Shown one piece after another: positions 63,461 through 64,000 of a stretch of 64,000 nt of DNA. How positions within the stretch are numbered: the stretch's first letter is position 1; the number at the start of each line of letters is the position of its first letter. The DNA lies in NCBI GenBank assembly GCA_015486615.1, contig WFRI01000090.1, forward strand, positions 1 to 64,000. Reading direction: 5' to 3'. The stretch is from Candidatus Omnitrophota bacterium (lineage in GTDB: Bacteria; Omnitrophota; Gorgyraeia; Duberdicusellales; Duberdicusellaceae). Made by a program: the position numbers and the translations under genes. The notes beneath the pieces are model-generated. The model was not told where the DNA came from and did no database searches. It was given only the letters and a program-made list of their open reading frames with translations.

Positions 63461-63487
63461 ATGTCTATTAAGTGGAATGGAGTTTAA
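63461..63487 (+). CDS. 8-codon micro-ORF overlapping the AbiEi-like start
   Basis: ATG at 63461 has the strong AGGAGGT upstream and reads MSIKWNGV then TAA (63485), which runs past the AbiEi-like ATG at 63477 in another frame. It could couple or tune translation of that gene. Confidence 0.35.
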   Translation: MSIKWNGV

Positions 63488-64000
63488 TAACCTTTTGCAG
63501 GTCCTGCAAAAAAACAGGTTTTATCTTTTTTCCCTGGACGAACTCAGGGTTTTTTATCCTAATGAATCAAGTGCCAACCTGAAGAAGGAATTGTATCGCT
63601 GGAGAAGCAAAGGCTTGATTGTGCGCCTGAAAAAAGGGCTTTACGAACTGGCATTTCCTCAGGATATGGCTATTCCTGATATGGTAATTGCCAATAAACT
63701 TTATGAGCCTTCTTATGTTTCGCTTGAGACGGCGTTGTCTTATTACAGTATAATTCCTGAAGTTGCTATGGCGGTTACTTCAATTACCACTAAGCCCACG
63801 CGGCGATTTAAAAATAAACATGGATTATTCCTTTATCATACGGTAAAATATGCCTCCTTTACGGGGTATTACTTAGAAAAGATGAGCGGTTTTGAAGTAA
63901 TGCTGGCTGAGCCAGAGAAAGCAGCAGCAGATTATCTTTATTTTAAGGAGCGGCGCGGTGAAAATGTTGATTTTGAAGCAGAGCGTTTTGATAAAAAGAT
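63477..64000 (+). CDS. AbiEi-like type IV antitoxin (partial)
   Basis: The first ~174 residues of a protein running off the right edge. An N-terminal winged HTH (LFSLDELRVFYPNESSANLKKELYRWRSKGLIVRLKKGLYEL) is followed by the AbiEi-type domain (VIANKLYEPSYVSLETALSYYSIIPE; TSITTKPTRRFKN). These are transcriptional autorepressors and antitoxins of the AbiE type IV system; a nucleotidyltransferase toxin (AbiEii) would be expected next, beyond the window. The ATG itself lacks a direct ribosome-binding site. Confidence 0.7.
   Translation, partial: MEFNNLLQVLQKNRFYLFSLDELRVFYPNESSANLKKELYRWRSKGLIVRLKKGLYELAFPQDMAIPDMVIANKLYEPSYVSLETALSYYSIIPEVAMAVTSITTKPTRRFKNKHGLFLYHTVKYASFTGYYLEKMSGFEVMLAEPEKAAADYLYFKERRGENVDFEAERFDKK

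Larger units (their letters stand above)
63008..63476. other. 469-base gap with repeats and two promoters
   Basis: It holds the family A hairpin (63052), a heptad repeat (63163-63204) and a promoter-like TTGCGA-17-TATTCT (63236-63264) six bases before a 32-codon frame at 63271-63369. Its first ten residues, MKVRDTIKML, recall HicA toxins but the rest does not, so it may be a decayed relic. No convincing gene is present. Confidence 0.5.

Overview
The window looks like one side-to-side slice through the replication-origin region of an uncultured, Gram-negative-type, probably anaerobic bacterium. An Omnitrophota-like lineage is my best guess, from the gene order, the Flp/Tad pilin arrays, the 2-oxoacid:ferredoxin oxidoreductase and the many small hairpin repeats, but no phylogenetic test was possible. 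Every gene left of about 26.5 kb is on the minus strand and every gene right of it is on the plus strand. The switch lies between rpmH and dnaA, so oriC should lie here or in the dnaA-dnaN gap.

Left arm, read outward from the origin (minus strand). rpmH-yidD-yidC (no rnpA between them) is followed by two parS-like palindromes around parA-parB, then ndk, yicC, remA, gmk, rpoZ, tRNA-Leu(TAA), tRNA-Val(GAC), a lone Tad/CpaF-type secretion ATPase, thrS, infC (AUU-type start), rpmI and rplT. A potassium-uptake set (TrkA N-domain protein, TrkA, a 32-residue membrane peptide, TrkH) and an OB-like membrane protein sit between rplT and pheS-pheT. Then come a probable 6S RNA, rarA, a MetV-like zinc protein, 5-formyl-THF cyclo-ligase, RNase Y, a YmdB-type phosphodiesterase, dxs and korDABC, which is cut by the window edge.

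Right arm (plus strand). dnaA, dnaN, a DciA-like protein (no recF), gyrB, gyrA, a small membrane protein, glmS, rsmI, a sodium symporter and an HTH protein of unknown function are followed by a 6.4-kb array of about eleven different Flp/TadE-like prepilins with a TadG-like protein and a secreted two-repeat protein. TadB and TadC come next. The matching ATPase is probably the lone CpaF in the left arm; no secretin or prepilin peptidase is visible here.

From 48.8 kb there are transport and metabolic genes: a CBS-bearing Na+/H+ antiporter, a 10-TM metal exporter-like protein, an RRM protein with a long leader, a Na+/Pi cotransporter with a PhoU-like partner, a two-gene SUF-type Fe-S module, and a sugar module (beta-phosphoglucomutase/trehalose-6-P phosphatase fusion plus a GH65 phosphorylase). 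That module matches the domain set of mycobacterial OtsB1 split over two genes and could make trehalose from glucose-6-P. Two envelope proteins, a repeat-rich gap and the start of an AbiEi-like antitoxin gene end the window.

Recurrent non-coding structure: at least six copies of a palindromic AAAAACGC-TGGC-GCGTTTTT hairpin at operon ends, large hairpins built on AGATTTAGGT/ACCTAAATCT, and several promoters whose -10 box lies only 7 to 9 bases before the start codon, implying leaderless mRNAs.
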